Positions 1-7,603 of a stretch of 64,000 bases of DNA are shown here, in pieces. The notes beneath the pieces are model-generated. The model saw only the letters and a program-made list of their open reading frames with translations. It made no database searches and was not told the DNA's origin. This DNA is from an uncultured Lachnospiraceae bacterium. GTDB taxonomy: Bacteria > Bacillota > Clostridia > Lachnospirales > Lachnospiraceae. The stretch spans positions 1-64,000 of the forward strand of contig CAJTPS010000014.1 of the NCBI GenBank assembly GCA_910578555.1, written 5' to 3'. Position 1 is the first letter of the stretch, and each line of letters opens with the position of its first letter. The translations under genes and the position numbers were made by a program.

Positions 1-1298
1 TCCTGTATATCTGCCACACGGGTTCTGTCAATCTCTTTTCCATATGCCCGCTGTAAGCTCTTGCTGATCGGGTGGGAAGAAGCGCTCTCTGCAAGAGCCG
101 CATATTCTAACAGTTTCTCATTGTCTATGGTGGAGTGATGAATACCATTTACTTCAAAGACACCCTTTGTCATCGTTCCGGTTTTGTCAAAAACAACATA
201 CCTGGTCTGCGAAAGGATTTCCAGATAGTTGGAACCCTTTACCAGCACGCCCTCTTTGCTTGCGCCGCCTATTCCTGCAAAGAAACTCAAAGGAATGCTG
301 ATAACAAGCGCACAGGGGCAGCTGATAACAAGGAATGTCAATGCCCGGTAAATCCAGACACCCCAGTCCGCAGACAGTCCCATAAAAAGCATACGTGCGA
401 CAGGGGGAAGGAACGCCAGTGCCAGCGCCGCATAGCAGACAGCCGGAGTATATATTTTTGCAAACTTCGAGATAAAATCTTCTGACTTTGATTTGCGGGA
501 GCTTGCATTTTCCACCAAATCCAAAATCTTAGAAACCGTAGATTCTCCAAACTCTTTTGTTGTCTGTATCTTTAATACTCCTGTCATACTGATACATCCA
601 CTGATTACCTCATCACCAACTTTTGCCTCTCTGGGCAGACTTTCCCCGGTCAATGCGCTGGTATTCAGGCTGGAAGCTCCCTCGACTACATTGCCGTCAA
701 TCGGCACTTTCTCGCCCGGCTGTACAACGATCACGCTGCCAATCCCTACCTCATCCGGATCAACCTGCTCTAATTTCCCATTTCTCTCAACATTTGCATA
801 ATCAGGGCGAATATCCATCAGGTTACTGATATTGCGGCGGCTCTTGCCCACAGCATAGCCCTGAAACCATTCCCCGATCTGATAAAACAGCATAACGGCA
901 ATCGCTTCCAGATAATCACCGTTCTCATAAATAGCAAGCGCCATCGCCCCAATCGTAGCCACTGCCATCAGAAAACTTTCATCAAATACCTGACGGTTTC
1001 TGATGCCTTTTGCCGCTTTCCTTAAAATGTCATATCCGATGATAAAATAATTTATCAGATAGCACGCAAAACGAATCCACCTTCCTGCGGACGGAAATAA
1101 ATAACTGTCAGCCGTATCAAACATCTCTGCTGAAACAAACTGGAGTGCCAGTAAGATTCCGGCGCTAATCAAAATACGGATCATCATAACCCTCTGTTTT
1201 TTTGTCATACCATCCTTGCGGCTGCCGACAAAAATAAGAAGTACAGCAGCCATTATAATAACAACTGTCAGCAATATGCTGATTACTAATTCCTGCAT
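1..1298 (-). CDS. Heavy-metal P-type ATPase (CadA/ZntA type), C-terminus cut by window edge
   Basis: Membrane pump that exports soft divalent metals (Zn/Cd/Pb class) using ATP. The visible 432 residues start at an ATG preceded by AAAGGAGAT. Early hydrophobic segments are followed by the actuator loop with TGES, the transmembrane metal site SCPCALV (CPC motif of P1B ATPases) and the phosphorylation site DKTGTMTK near residue 370. The ATP-binding domain continues beyond base 1. There is no N-terminal metal-binding domain; the next gene upstream (1414-1632) encodes a free-standing one. An ArsR-family repressor is divergent, so metal-inducible expression is likely. CPC fits Zn/Cd or Cu, so the exact metal is an inference from the ArsR/CadC-like context. 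Confidence 0.93.
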   Translation of the reverse strand, partial: MQELVISILLTVVIIMAAVLLIFVGSRKDGMTKKQRVMMIRILISAGILLALQFVSAEMFDTADSYLFPSAGRWIRFACYLINYFIIGYDILRKAAKGIRNRQVFDESFLMAVATIGAMALAIYENGDYLEAIAVMLFYQIGEWFQGYAVGKSRRNISNLMDIRPDYANVERNGKLEQVDPDEVGIGSVIVVQPGEKVPIDGNVVEGASSLNTSALTGESLPREAKVGDEVISGCISMTGVLKIQTTKEFGESTVSKILDLVENASSRKSKSEDFISKFAKIYTPAVCYAALALAFLPPVARMLFMGLSADWGVWIYRALTFLVISCPCALVISIPLSFFAGIGGASKEGVLVKGSNYLEILSQTRYVVFDKTGTMTKGVFEVNGIHHSTIDNEKLLEYAALAESASSHPISKSLQRAYGKEIDRTRVADIQ

Positions 1299-1344
1299 GG
1301 TAAAATCTCCTTTCAAAATATGCTTAACTGTTTAATCGTTTCTG

Positions 1345-1390
1345 ATAAAAAAGACACCCCAAAACTGCAGACGGGCATTTTCAGGGTGTC
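1345..1390 (-). terminator. Intrinsic terminator between HMA gene and ATPase gene
   Basis: Read on the minus strand, GACACCC and GGGTGTC arms, extended by GAAAA/TTTT pairing, enclose a short loop and are followed by a run of T. It lies after the HMA gene stop and before the ATPase start, so it should reduce read-through from the chaperone into the pump. Confidence 0.75.
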
Positions 1391-1413
1391 ACCTTTTCAT
1401 GGGCAGCTACCGC

Positions 1414-1632
1414 TTACAGGAAAATCTCGCAGTCCGGCTCCACTTTCTTGCAGGCATCCAGCACGTTCTTCATAACATCTTTCGGCTCCTGCCCTTCGTC
1501 AAATTCCACGATCATCTTCTGTGTCATGAAATTGACCGTTGCGCTCTGTACTCCTGCTGTTTTACGGGCTGCATCCTCCATCAGGTTTGCACAGTTGGCA
1601 CAGTCTACCTCGATTTTGTAAGTCTTTTTCAT
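1414..1632 (-). CDS. Heavy-metal-associated (HMA) domain protein, 72 aa
   Basis: Small soluble metallochaperone of the ferredoxin-like HMA fold. The N-terminus has the metal-binding loop D-C-A-N-C (CxxC) at residues 10-14, then the expected beta-alpha-beta pattern and a second Cys pair near the C-terminus (DACKKVEPDC). Length matches one HMA domain. It has a good ribosome site (AAGGAGGAC). Being encoded just upstream of an ATPase that lacks its own HMA domain suggests it hands metal to that pump. Expression probably comes from the divergent promoter region at 1665-1704 under the ArsR repressor. Which metal is bound cannot be told from sequence alone. Confidence 0.88.
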   Translation of the reverse strand: MKKTYKIEVDCANCANLMEDAARKTAGVQSATVNFMTQKMIVEFDEGQEPKDVMKNVLDACKKVEPDCEIFL

Positions 1633-1664
1633 TGTAAAGTCCTCCTTGTTATTTTTAAATTCAT

Positions 1665-1686
1665 TGATTAAGTACTTGTTTAATCA
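1665..1686. promoter_or_regulatory. Candidate ArsR/SmtB operator
   Basis: Perfect inverted repeat TGATTAA-N8-TTAATCA in the divergent gap between the HMA and ArsR genes. It overlaps the -35 box of the arsR-side promoter, as autoregulatory ArsR/SmtB operators do. The AT-rich imperfect palindrome is typical of the family. Confidence 0.6.
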
Positions 1687-1704
1687 TCATAGCCGTACTA
1701 TAAT
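1676..1704 (+). promoter_or_regulatory. Promoter of the ArsR-family gene
   Basis: TTGTTT (1676-1681), 17-bp spacer, TATAAT (1699-1704). It reads into the ArsR gene about 100 bp downstream and is overlapped by the inverted repeat at 1665-1686. Confidence 0.65.
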
Positions 1705-1807
1705 ACAGAGAAAGGCACACGTCAATATCCCTAAAGCATTCCTTCCCAAACGGGCGAAAAGTATTTCCATTTGGGCGAAATGCAAACGAGAAGAAAGGAA
1801 AAATAAT

Positions 1808-2176
1808 ATGGACAATATGAAATTACCACACCAACATGGAGAAGGACCGCAGACCGCACTGATCCAGAAACAATTAGACCGTGTAGATTATTTCCAAACC
1901 GTAGCGGAAGTTTTCAAACAACTTGGCGATACCACCAGAATCCGGATTTTCTGGCTCCTATGCCACCAGGAGGAATGTGTCCTCAATATTTCAGACATGC
2001 TCCATATGTCAAGCCCGGCAGTTTCACATCATCTCAGACCATTGAAAAACAGCGGTCTGGTTATTTGCCGGCGTGAAGGAAAAGAAGTATATTATCGAGC
2101 CGCAGATACAGAACAAGGACGTCTGCTGCATCAAATGATTGAGCAGGTTATGGAAATCACCTGCCCTGAATTGTGA
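1808..2176 (+). CDS. ArsR/SmtB-family metal-responsive repressor
   Basis: Winged-helix repressor of 122 residues that should release DNA when metal binds. Helix-turn-helix region: LNISDMLHMSSPAVSHHLRPLKNSGLV, here cited only as residues about 62-88, followed by the wing RREGKEVYYR. A Cys in the sequence EECVLN sits where CadC/ArsR proteins carry the alpha-3 metal site, and the N-terminus has several His. The start ATG at 1808 was chosen because GAAGAAAGGA precedes it; earlier in-frame starts lack a ribosome site. It is divergent from the HMA/ATPase genes and likely controls both directions. The AraC gene follows 10 bp downstream. Confidence 0.9.
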   Translation: MDNMKLPHQHGEGPQTALIQKQLDRVDYFQTVAEVFKQLGDTTRIRIFWLLCHQEECVLNISDMLHMSSPAVSHHLRPLKNSGLVICRREGKEVYYRAADTEQGRLLHQMIEQVMEITCPEL

Positions 2177-2186
2177 GGTCTGTCTT

Positions 2187-3089
2187 ATGAATGGTGAATT
2201 GGTAAAAATACAAAAAGAAATGGAAAGATTTCATCAAAAGGTGGAAAATGCTGTCATTCCGCTTTATCCCGGTATTGAGTTATGCTATCTTACATTTTCA
2301 ACCGGTTCTTTTTCTGTGCAGCATAAGGCTATATCACACATGGTTCAGATTAACTACTGCAAATCCGGACAGCTTATGTGGGAGATGAAAAACGGAAACC
2401 GTATTTATCTGAATCCGGGAGATTTCTCCCTGCATACCATGAAAGCCTGTACGGATTCCGTACTTACCTTTCCAAATAATATGTATCAAGGATTCTGCAT
2501 CTATATTGACCTGCAGGAAGCCTCTGACAATCCTCCCGAATTGTTAAAAAACTTTGGTATTTTTGAAACCATATTACCCGAAAAATTCTGCAAAGATGAC
2601 CATCCTGCCTTTCTTGCCGGAAATGAACAGACAGAAAGTATTTTTTCTGCATTTTATAACCAGCCCGAAACATTTATGTTTCCATACCAAAAGATCAAGA
2701 TTTTGGAATTGCTGCTTTACCTTGCCAAAATGGAGTTTACGCCCCAAAGCAAACTGGCTGAATATCAATTCGAGCTGACTGAAACGATCCGGAAAATCCA
2801 TGACCAGCTTTTGCAGCACATGGAGCAGAGAATTACCATAGAGGAACTTTCAAGACAATATCTCATCAATCCAACAACTTTGAAAAATGCTTTTAAGTCA
2901 GTCTATAGAACTTCCATTGCGGCACATATCAAGGAACATCGAATGCGACAGGCTGCAAAACTGTTAAAAGAAACGAATAAGAGCATAGCTGAAATCGCAC
3001 AGGCTGTCGGCTATGACAGCCAGAGCAAATTTACTGCGGCATTTAAAACATATTTTGCAGTCCTACCGAAAGAGTACCGTAAAAATTGA
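2187..3089 (+). CDS. AraC-family transcriptional regulator
   Basis: 300 residues. The N-terminal half resembles a cupin-like sensor domain (IYLNPGDFSLHT segment near residue 75). The C-terminal ~100 residues form the AraC double helix-turn-helix: TIEELSRQYLINPTTLKNAF and, later, SIAEIAQAVGYDSQSKFTAAF followed by PKEYR, a family hallmark. Start at 2187 is preceded by GTGAGGT at proper distance. It is probably co-transcribed with the ArsR gene. Ligand and targets are unknown; the next ~1 kb contains no other regulated gene on this strand. Confidence 0.88.
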   Translation: MNGELVKIQKEMERFHQKVENAVIPLYPGIELCYLTFSTGSFSVQHKAISHMVQINYCKSGQLMWEMKNGNRIYLNPGDFSLHTMKACTDSVLTFPNNMYQGFCIYIDLQEASDNPPELLKNFGIFETILPEKFCKDDHPAFLAGNEQTESIFSAFYNQPETFMFPYQKIKILELLLYLAKMEFTPQSKLAEYQFELTETIRKIHDQLLQHMEQRITIEELSRQYLINPTTLKNAFKSVYRTSIAAHIKEHRMRQAAKLLKETNKSIAEIAQAVGYDSQSKFTAAFKTYFAVLPKEYRKN

Positions 3090-3121
3090 GAGGGAGCAAC
3101 ACATCATTCTAAAACAAGGGG

Positions 3122-3193
3122 TTTTGCCAAAAGGTATCACTTACGCCAAATTGTATCCGACTTTCGTCAAAAGGTTTATACTTTTTGGCAAAA
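3122..3193. repeat. 16-bp inverted repeat, arms 40 bp apart
   Basis: TTTTGCCAAAAGGTAT (3122-3137) is matched by ATACTTTTTGGCAAAA (3178-3193), 15 of 16 pairs. It lies just after the AraC gene in a stretch (3090-3523) with no credible gene. It may be the terminal repeat of a tiny element or a long-loop terminator; the absence of a T run on the far side argues against a simple terminator. Confidence 0.6.
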
Positions 3194-3390
3194 GAACACC
3201 AGAACGAAAGTTCACCCACTCCCGAATTTAAAATTGCCCCTAAAAACACAAGATAAAAATGTAAATTTCAAATCTATGTACTGCCAAGAATGCCGTATTT
3301 TCTGGCTTTGTAAGGTTTCCGTAAATTTATCCACCGAGAACTAAGACACCCGCCTCGTTCGCACCTCGATACAAACAATAGAAACCCTAA

Positions 3391-3415
3391 GGGTGGGGTA
3401 ACTTTTACCCCACCC
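3391..3415. repeat. GC-rich hairpin in non-coding stretch
   Basis: GGGTGGGGTAA and TTACCCCACCC form an 11-bp perfect stem with a 3-nt loop. A second G-rich tract with T run (about 3424-3437) follows. The 3090-3523 interval contains no supported gene; it looks like mobile-element flank DNA, which is only an impression. Confidence 0.55.
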
Positions 3416-3523
3416 CACGGAAAAGGGGGGTTTTTCTATAATAAATGTATGAGCCGCACTTGCCAGCACAGCCCTCCCGGCTTATAATATTCCCAACACG
3501 CCCCTCACTGCCGTTTGGAGCCG

Positions 3524-3557
3524 AAAAAAAGCCCCCGGCGTTTAACATACGCAGGGG
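3524..3557 (-). terminator. Intrinsic terminator downstream of the small toxin gene
   Basis: On the minus strand CCCC-t-GCGT pairs with ACGC-c-GGGG around a 7-nt loop, then seven T. It would end minus-strand transcripts that pass the first terminator at 3628-3663. The antitoxin promoter on the other strand overlaps it. Confidence 0.65.
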
Positions 3558-3570
3558 AATCTGTTACAAT
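3542..3570 (+). promoter_or_regulatory. Promoter for candidate antitoxin RNA
   Basis: TTAACA (3542-3547), 17-bp spacer, TACAAT (3565-3570), pointing at the 3' end of the convergent toxin gene. No protein gene follows on this strand. Confidence 0.5.
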
Positions 3571-3576
3571 AAAAGC

Positions 3577-3663
3577 ACAAAAAGAGGTACTGCCGATAGA
3601 CGGTCAGCCTCGGTTTAGATTACTACTAAAAAAAGTAACCGCGTTCCTTGAGCGGCTATTTTT
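3577..3663 (+). ncRNA. Candidate type I antitoxin RNA
   Basis: Predicted transcript of about 87 nt, from the promoter at 3542-3570 to a short hairpin (CCGC/GCGG stem) with T run at 3659-3663. It is antisense to the 3' end and 3' untranslated region of the toxin mRNA, the arrangement known for txpA/RatA-like pairs. Ends are inferred from promoter and terminator position only. Confidence 0.42.
3628..3663. terminator. Shared bidirectional terminator between toxin and antisense RNA
   Basis: A six-pair stem (AGCCGC/GCGGTT on the minus strand, with one G-U) has a 9-nt loop and T runs on both sides: CTTTTTTT on the minus strand, TATTTTT on the plus strand. It ends both convergent transcripts. Confidence 0.6.
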
Positions 3664-3760
3664 GTGGTTTATTATTATCCTTGCTTCCGATGGCATATCC
3701 GAGACCGAAGCAGGTCAGGCATAAGTCAAGCACTGAAATCAATCCTTCAATCGTCAACAT
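3656..3760 (-). CDS. Small hydrophobic peptide, probable type I toxin (34 aa)
   Basis: Starts MLTIEGLISVLDLC, continues with a single membrane span (about residues 5-25, containing CLTCFGLGYAIG) and ends with a polar, basic tail (SKDNNKPQK). An optimal ribosome site, AAAGGAGGG, sits 8-9 nt before the ATG. Size, single span, charged tail, and a convergent antisense promoter match the Hol-Tox/TxpA-like class of membrane toxins in Firmicutes. The leader upstream contains the hairpin at 3858-3902. No homologue search was possible, so family membership is inferred. Confidence 0.6.
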   Translation of the reverse strand: MLTIEGLISVLDLCLTCFGLGYAIGSKDNNKPQK

Positions 3761-3857
3761 CCACTCAGCCCTCCTTTCCCAGATTCCTGCAAGCAGGTTT
3801 CTATGTAATCGGAGGGTCACAGTCCCTTCGTAGAAGAACTAGTGTAACCGCAAAACG

Positions 3858-3902
3858 GAGACAGGACGGAAAGGCTGCGCTACAGTCCTTCCGCCCTGTC
3901 TC
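3858..3902. repeat. Strong 16-bp-stem hairpin
   Basis: GAGACAGGACGGAAAG is complementary to CTTCCGCCCTGTCTC with one wobble or mismatch, around a 13-nt loop, and is followed on the plus strand by TTTCGTTTT. It could be a plus-strand terminator, or a structured leader of the toxin mRNA on the minus strand. The rest of 3761-4080 shows nothing recognisable. Confidence 0.5.
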
Positions 3903-4080
3903 TTTCGTTTTAAATGAATATCCACACTTCCTTGAAGAACCTGTGATATGCCTGGTTTTTCATAGTTTTCTCTAAAGTACATAGCGAATCGGTAAAGCAG
4001 CCCAAAAGATGAAACCATGCACCGATAAAATCCGTTCTCGCATCCAAACGATTTCTTATATATTACGATCCCCTAACCTC

Positions 4081-5604
4081 TCACATCCGATTCGACAAAA
4101 TCCGCATTTCCTTTCTGCCCTTTTTAAAGGTTACGTCCCGGAATCCCGAATGCAGTACCTCCCGCATTCCGTTTATGATAATAATGCTCCCTGCATTGAC
4201 CGCCCCGGTGACAACTACTTTGCCATCCGCAGAACGCCGGTTGATGTCAATCAGCTGCTCCCGCTTCGTCGTGATTTCCTTTAATTTCAGCTGATAATGA
4301 ATCTTATTACGTGTCTGCTCCGCTTTTTCCTGGCTCCGCTCCGGTGTCATAGGCTGGGACTGCAGCTGCCATGCAATACGCTCCAGCGCGCTCTCGGCCT
4401 CCATCATCTTATTCTGATATTCCTCAATCTGGCCGTCGATTTTCGCCATCTTGTACTTGAATTCACAGTCAAGACCGATCACAACCTGCGTCGTTACCCC
4501 CGCACGGTTTCCGATGGAAGCCGCCGTAACCTGTTCCACCGCTGTAACACTACCGCCAATGATGCTTCCCCGGCTGCCGACAATGACCACGCTCTGTCCT
4601 GCTTCCACTTCACAGTTCATCAGGGCGCCCGTGTTGACTTCATTTCCGGCATAAACTTTTGTCTGCTCTATAAAACGCGCCATAACATTTCTGCCCGCAC
4701 GTATGATGCCGCTTCCGGAACCCTGCATTCCGTTTTTTAAGATAACATCCTTCCCCGCAAAAAGGCTGGCTGTTTCCACATGTCCGTTAATGGTGATATT
4801 TCCGGTCGTTTTCACGGTAACGCCGGCATATACATTACCTTCTACAAACACATCGCCGTGAAAATCCACGTTTCCGGTAGCCGCGCCCAGATTTCCTTTG
4901 ATCACATAGACCGGCGTTACAGTCAGACACCCGGCTGCCACCGTGACGTTCCCTTCCGTGCCGGCATAATACTCACTGCCGCTTTCATCCGGCTCGCAAC
5001 GTTTACACTGTAACGGCGGCAGTTCTTTTCCGACATATGCCTCAATGGTATTCCCCAGAACATCCCAGCCGTCCGCCGATGGCAGTGACGGATGATAAGT
5101 GGCAAGGTGCTGTCCTTCCGTCACGAGTTCCATCTTCCCCAATACATTATAGTCCACCGAACCGTCCGACAAAATAATCGGTTTTGTCGGCGGACAGGGA
5201 TCGAAATGATATTCATAAAAACCATCGCGTCCGTCCTTTGCCTCGCTTCCGGCAGCAACAAGGGTCTCCTCGTAGTTTTTCTTTCCCTGCACAAGCTCCT
5301 GAAGGGCTTCCTCCTTAATACCGGAGACAACCCCGTTTTCCTGTAACAGACCATTAAGTTCCTCAAGTGAAAAACTACGGTATAAAGTAAGCAGAACCTC
5401 CATTCCAGTTCCGCTGATACGCATGAGATAATCCTCTGTGCTTATAACATTTGATTCCTCCTGCACGTTTTCCTCATCAGAGTCCCCGGACGTTGCTTCT
5501 TCCTGCACCAAAGCAGGCTGTACCGGCTCAACTGCCTGCACTTTTCCCGCTTGATCGGTCTGCGCTTTCTTCTTTTTCTTTTCTGTCTGGTTAAATAGTC
5601 CCAT
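4081..5604 (-). CDS. FapA-family (DUF342) polymer-forming protein
   Basis: 507 residues. A Lys-rich start and acidic linker (to about residue 60) are followed by the FapA domain with right-handed beta-helix repeats (VIKGNLGAATGNVDFHGD, TTGNITINGHVETASLFAG), then a coiled coil (about 370-450) and a short end resembling VVVTGAVNAGSIIIING. Family members are cytoplasmic, peripheral to flagellar or envelope assembly, with unclear function. Start 5604 (MGLFNQ) is preceded by GAGGATTAAT; upstream in-frame codons lack a site. It stands alone between non-coding DNA and a pseudogene. Confidence 0.85.
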   Translation of the reverse strand: MGLFNQTEKKKKKAQTDQAGKVQAVEPVQPALVQEEATSGDSDEENVQEESNVISTEDYLMRISGTGMEVLLTLYRSFSLEELNGLLQENGVVSGIKEEALQELVQGKKNYEETLVAAGSEAKDGRDGFYEYHFDPCPPTKPIILSDGSVDYNVLGKMELVTEGQHLATYHPSLPSADGWDVLGNTIEAYVGKELPPLQCKRCEPDESGSEYYAGTEGNVTVAAGCLTVTPVYVIKGNLGAATGNVDFHGDVFVEGNVYAGVTVKTTGNITINGHVETASLFAGKDVILKNGMQGSGSGIIRAGRNVMARFIEQTKVYAGNEVNTGALMNCEVEAGQSVVIVGSRGSIIGGSVTAVEQVTAASIGNRAGVTTQVVIGLDCEFKYKMAKIDGQIEEYQNKMMEAESALERIAWQLQSQPMTPERSQEKAEQTRNKIHYQLKLKEITTKREQLIDINRRSADGKVVVTGAVNAGSIIIINGMREVLHSGFRDVTFKKGRKEMRILSNRM

Positions 5605-5798
5605 ATTAATCCTCATTCCTGCTACAATTTTCCGCAAGGCGCAAATTCATATCCATATAAATCCTGTAGGATAGATACCTCTTATGTCCACTATAAAAGT
5701 TTCGATATAAGCTGTCAATTCCTTCCGTTCATTCTCTGTCCTCATTATGGATTTCCCGATATCACGCCTTAATAATATGATCAATCTCCTCATTCACG

Positions 5799-6633
5799 CT
5801 ATCCTTCAAACAGCGGGCATCTGCTATAAGCTTTAAGTTCTTTCACAATTTTTTTCCAATTCGTATTGACCTGATTATAATAATGTTTATATTGTCCGTT
5901 TTCATAGAGTTCATCATAAAAGCTATAACTTGTAAATTTCAACTCATTAAATACTACTTCAGCTTCCTTTGCCCCGCGGAAAAACTTACCGCATGCCTCA
6001 GATGTATTTAATACCGTTGGATTAATCACATTTTCGATTATCTCTACGGCCGTATTTACAATCATCCCCCATCTTGCATTGCTTGGCAAATGTTTCATAT
6101 CCTCAGAATATCTGTTTGTGTCCGCCAATCTGTCTCCACATAACAAAAAATGGCTCCTGATCGCAAATGCCCACCAATAGAAAAGATCCATCGGTTTTAT
6201 CCCTTCGCATTGCACTTGGGAATTAAAATTCCTATGCAGAAACAATAAATGCAATATTGATTGGGTAACCGCAAACATATCTGCATCCATTTCCATGGTC
6301 CTGATGTCTAATGCAGAAATATTTTGTCTGCGCATATTATCAGTATAATACATCGGTATAATTGCATTCTTTTTTCCCTGTCTGTCAAATAACTGCAATG
6401 CCCGTTAAAAATATGTCCGAATTCATGCAGTAAAATAAATCTCCAAACAAAAATCCCCAGCAGTTTCGTTCTGTCATCAACAATTCTAAAAAAAGATCAT
6501 AAAAAGTGCGAATAACCCCCTTGTTAATTTCCACATGATCTTCTTTATCATTACACCAGGCGCGCCCATTGATTTCATCACTGTCAACAATATTAAAAAA
6601 CAACTTTTTCTTCTCAACTTTATACGCATTCAT
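5799..6633 (-). pseudogene. Frameshifted zinc metallopeptidase (HEFGH)
   Basis: Three reading frames together give one protein. The first (6633 to about 6460) has MNAYKVEKKKLFF and ends in TFYDLFLELLMTER. The second frame continues LLGIFVWRFILLHEFGHIFNGH, whose HEFGH lies at 6413-6427, and runs to LTDR. The third (from about 6380) runs from GKKNAIIP through TMEMDADMFA to the stop at 5799. HExxH plus the downstream E-x-D-A-D is the layout of a gluzincin active site. Breaks lie near 6451-6470 (CCCC/AAAAA runs) and at the six-T run 6370-6375. Either a decayed gene or two homopolymer sequencing errors. Substrate unknown; hydrophobic segment before the motif suggests membrane or immune-type phage peptidase. 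Confidence 0.7.
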
Positions 6634-6707
6634 TTCTAAATTTATATAGGGGCATACCGTTTGTTGTTCTGTATAGAAGCCGCCGCACTATACCTCCGGC
6701 GCTTTCC

Positions 6708-7586
6708 CTACACCCTTCTCCACAGCAGCATACTGTCTGTAAACTCTCCCGTCACCCTCCCGGTATCTTTCAGCCACGCCAGATAAGAGCGCACCGTGCT
6801 GCCGACCAGCACATACTGCTCATAGTTCATGGTAAGTCCATATCCCTTGAACACTTCCTGCAGAATCCTTTCAAAGCAAACCGGTTCCTTGCAGGCGGTT
6901 ATGATCCGCTCCGCCACCTCATGCACCTTGTCTCTGTTATAACGTACAAGTTCTTTGATATCCGCAGTCACCTCCGCATGGGCGGGAACAAAGACGGCAG
7001 CCTCCATCTTTTCCACAAGATCCAGCGTGTCCAGATATGCGCCCACATCATAGATGAAGGATATGGCATACTTCTCCAGCGTCTCCCTGCTGCTGATACA
7101 GTCCGCAAGGAATACCACATTGTCCGGGGTCCGAAATCCCGTCATATCAAAGAAATGTCCCGGCAGCGGAATTACTTCGATCTCCCTCGGAAACCCGTTC
7201 GCCGCAAAATCTGTCACATTGCTTCCTTGCGCCATCAGGAACTTATGCCGCAGTTCTTTAAACGGATAACCGCCATACAAGAAGGACGGCTCCAGCACCG
7301 GATGTTCTGTAAAAGCCGCCTCTATGCCGCCGGCATAGATCCTGCATCCCGTCTGCCCCTGCAGATAGCGGTTTCCGCCGATATGGTCCGCATTGGAATG
7401 GGTATTCAGGATAGCCCTCAGCTGCCACCCGTTCTGCTCCAGAATCTGCCTGACCTTCCGCCCCGCATCCTTGTCGTTTCCGCTGTCAATCAGATAGACA
7501 TTATCCTGATCCGCGACATGGATGCCGATCTTCGCCGGGCAGTTTATGTAATAACACTTTTCGCTGACCTGTACTAATTCATACAT
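6708..7586 (-). CDS. MBL-fold metallo-hydrolase
   Basis: 292 residues. Metallo-beta-lactamase superfamily core: THSNADHIGG (residues about 63-72, the HxHxDH motif with the first His replaced by T-H-S-N), a further ligand region PGHFFDMTG near 150 and FLADCISS near 170, then PAHAEV near 205. The C-terminal ~70 residues look like a winged helix, as in glyoxalase-II-like thiolesterases. AGGAGG precedes ATG at 7586. The gene follows the restriction-endonuclease gene with 17 bp between them and may share its transcript. Specific substrate cannot be assigned. Confidence 0.88.
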   Translation of the reverse strand: MYELVQVSEKCYYINCPAKIGIHVADQDNVYLIDSGNDKDAGRKVRQILEQNGWQLRAILNTHSNADHIGGNRYLQGQTGCRIYAGGIEAAFTEHPVLEPSFLYGGYPFKELRHKFLMAQGSNVTDFAANGFPREIEVIPLPGHFFDMTGFRTPDNVVFLADCISSRETLEKYAISFIYDVGAYLDTLDLVEKMEAAVFVPAHAEVTADIKELVRYNRDKVHEVAERIITACKEPVCFERILQEVFKGYGLTMNYEQYVLVGSTVRSYLAWLKDTGRVTGEFTDSMLLWRRV

Positions 7587-7603
7587 GTCTGTTTCCTCCT
7601 ACA

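Noticed and set aside
3515..3975. Plus-strand frames of 60-103 codons in the 3.5-4.0 kb region
   Set aside because: They run antisense to the small toxin gene with its strong ribosome site, lack sites themselves and show no protein-like pattern.
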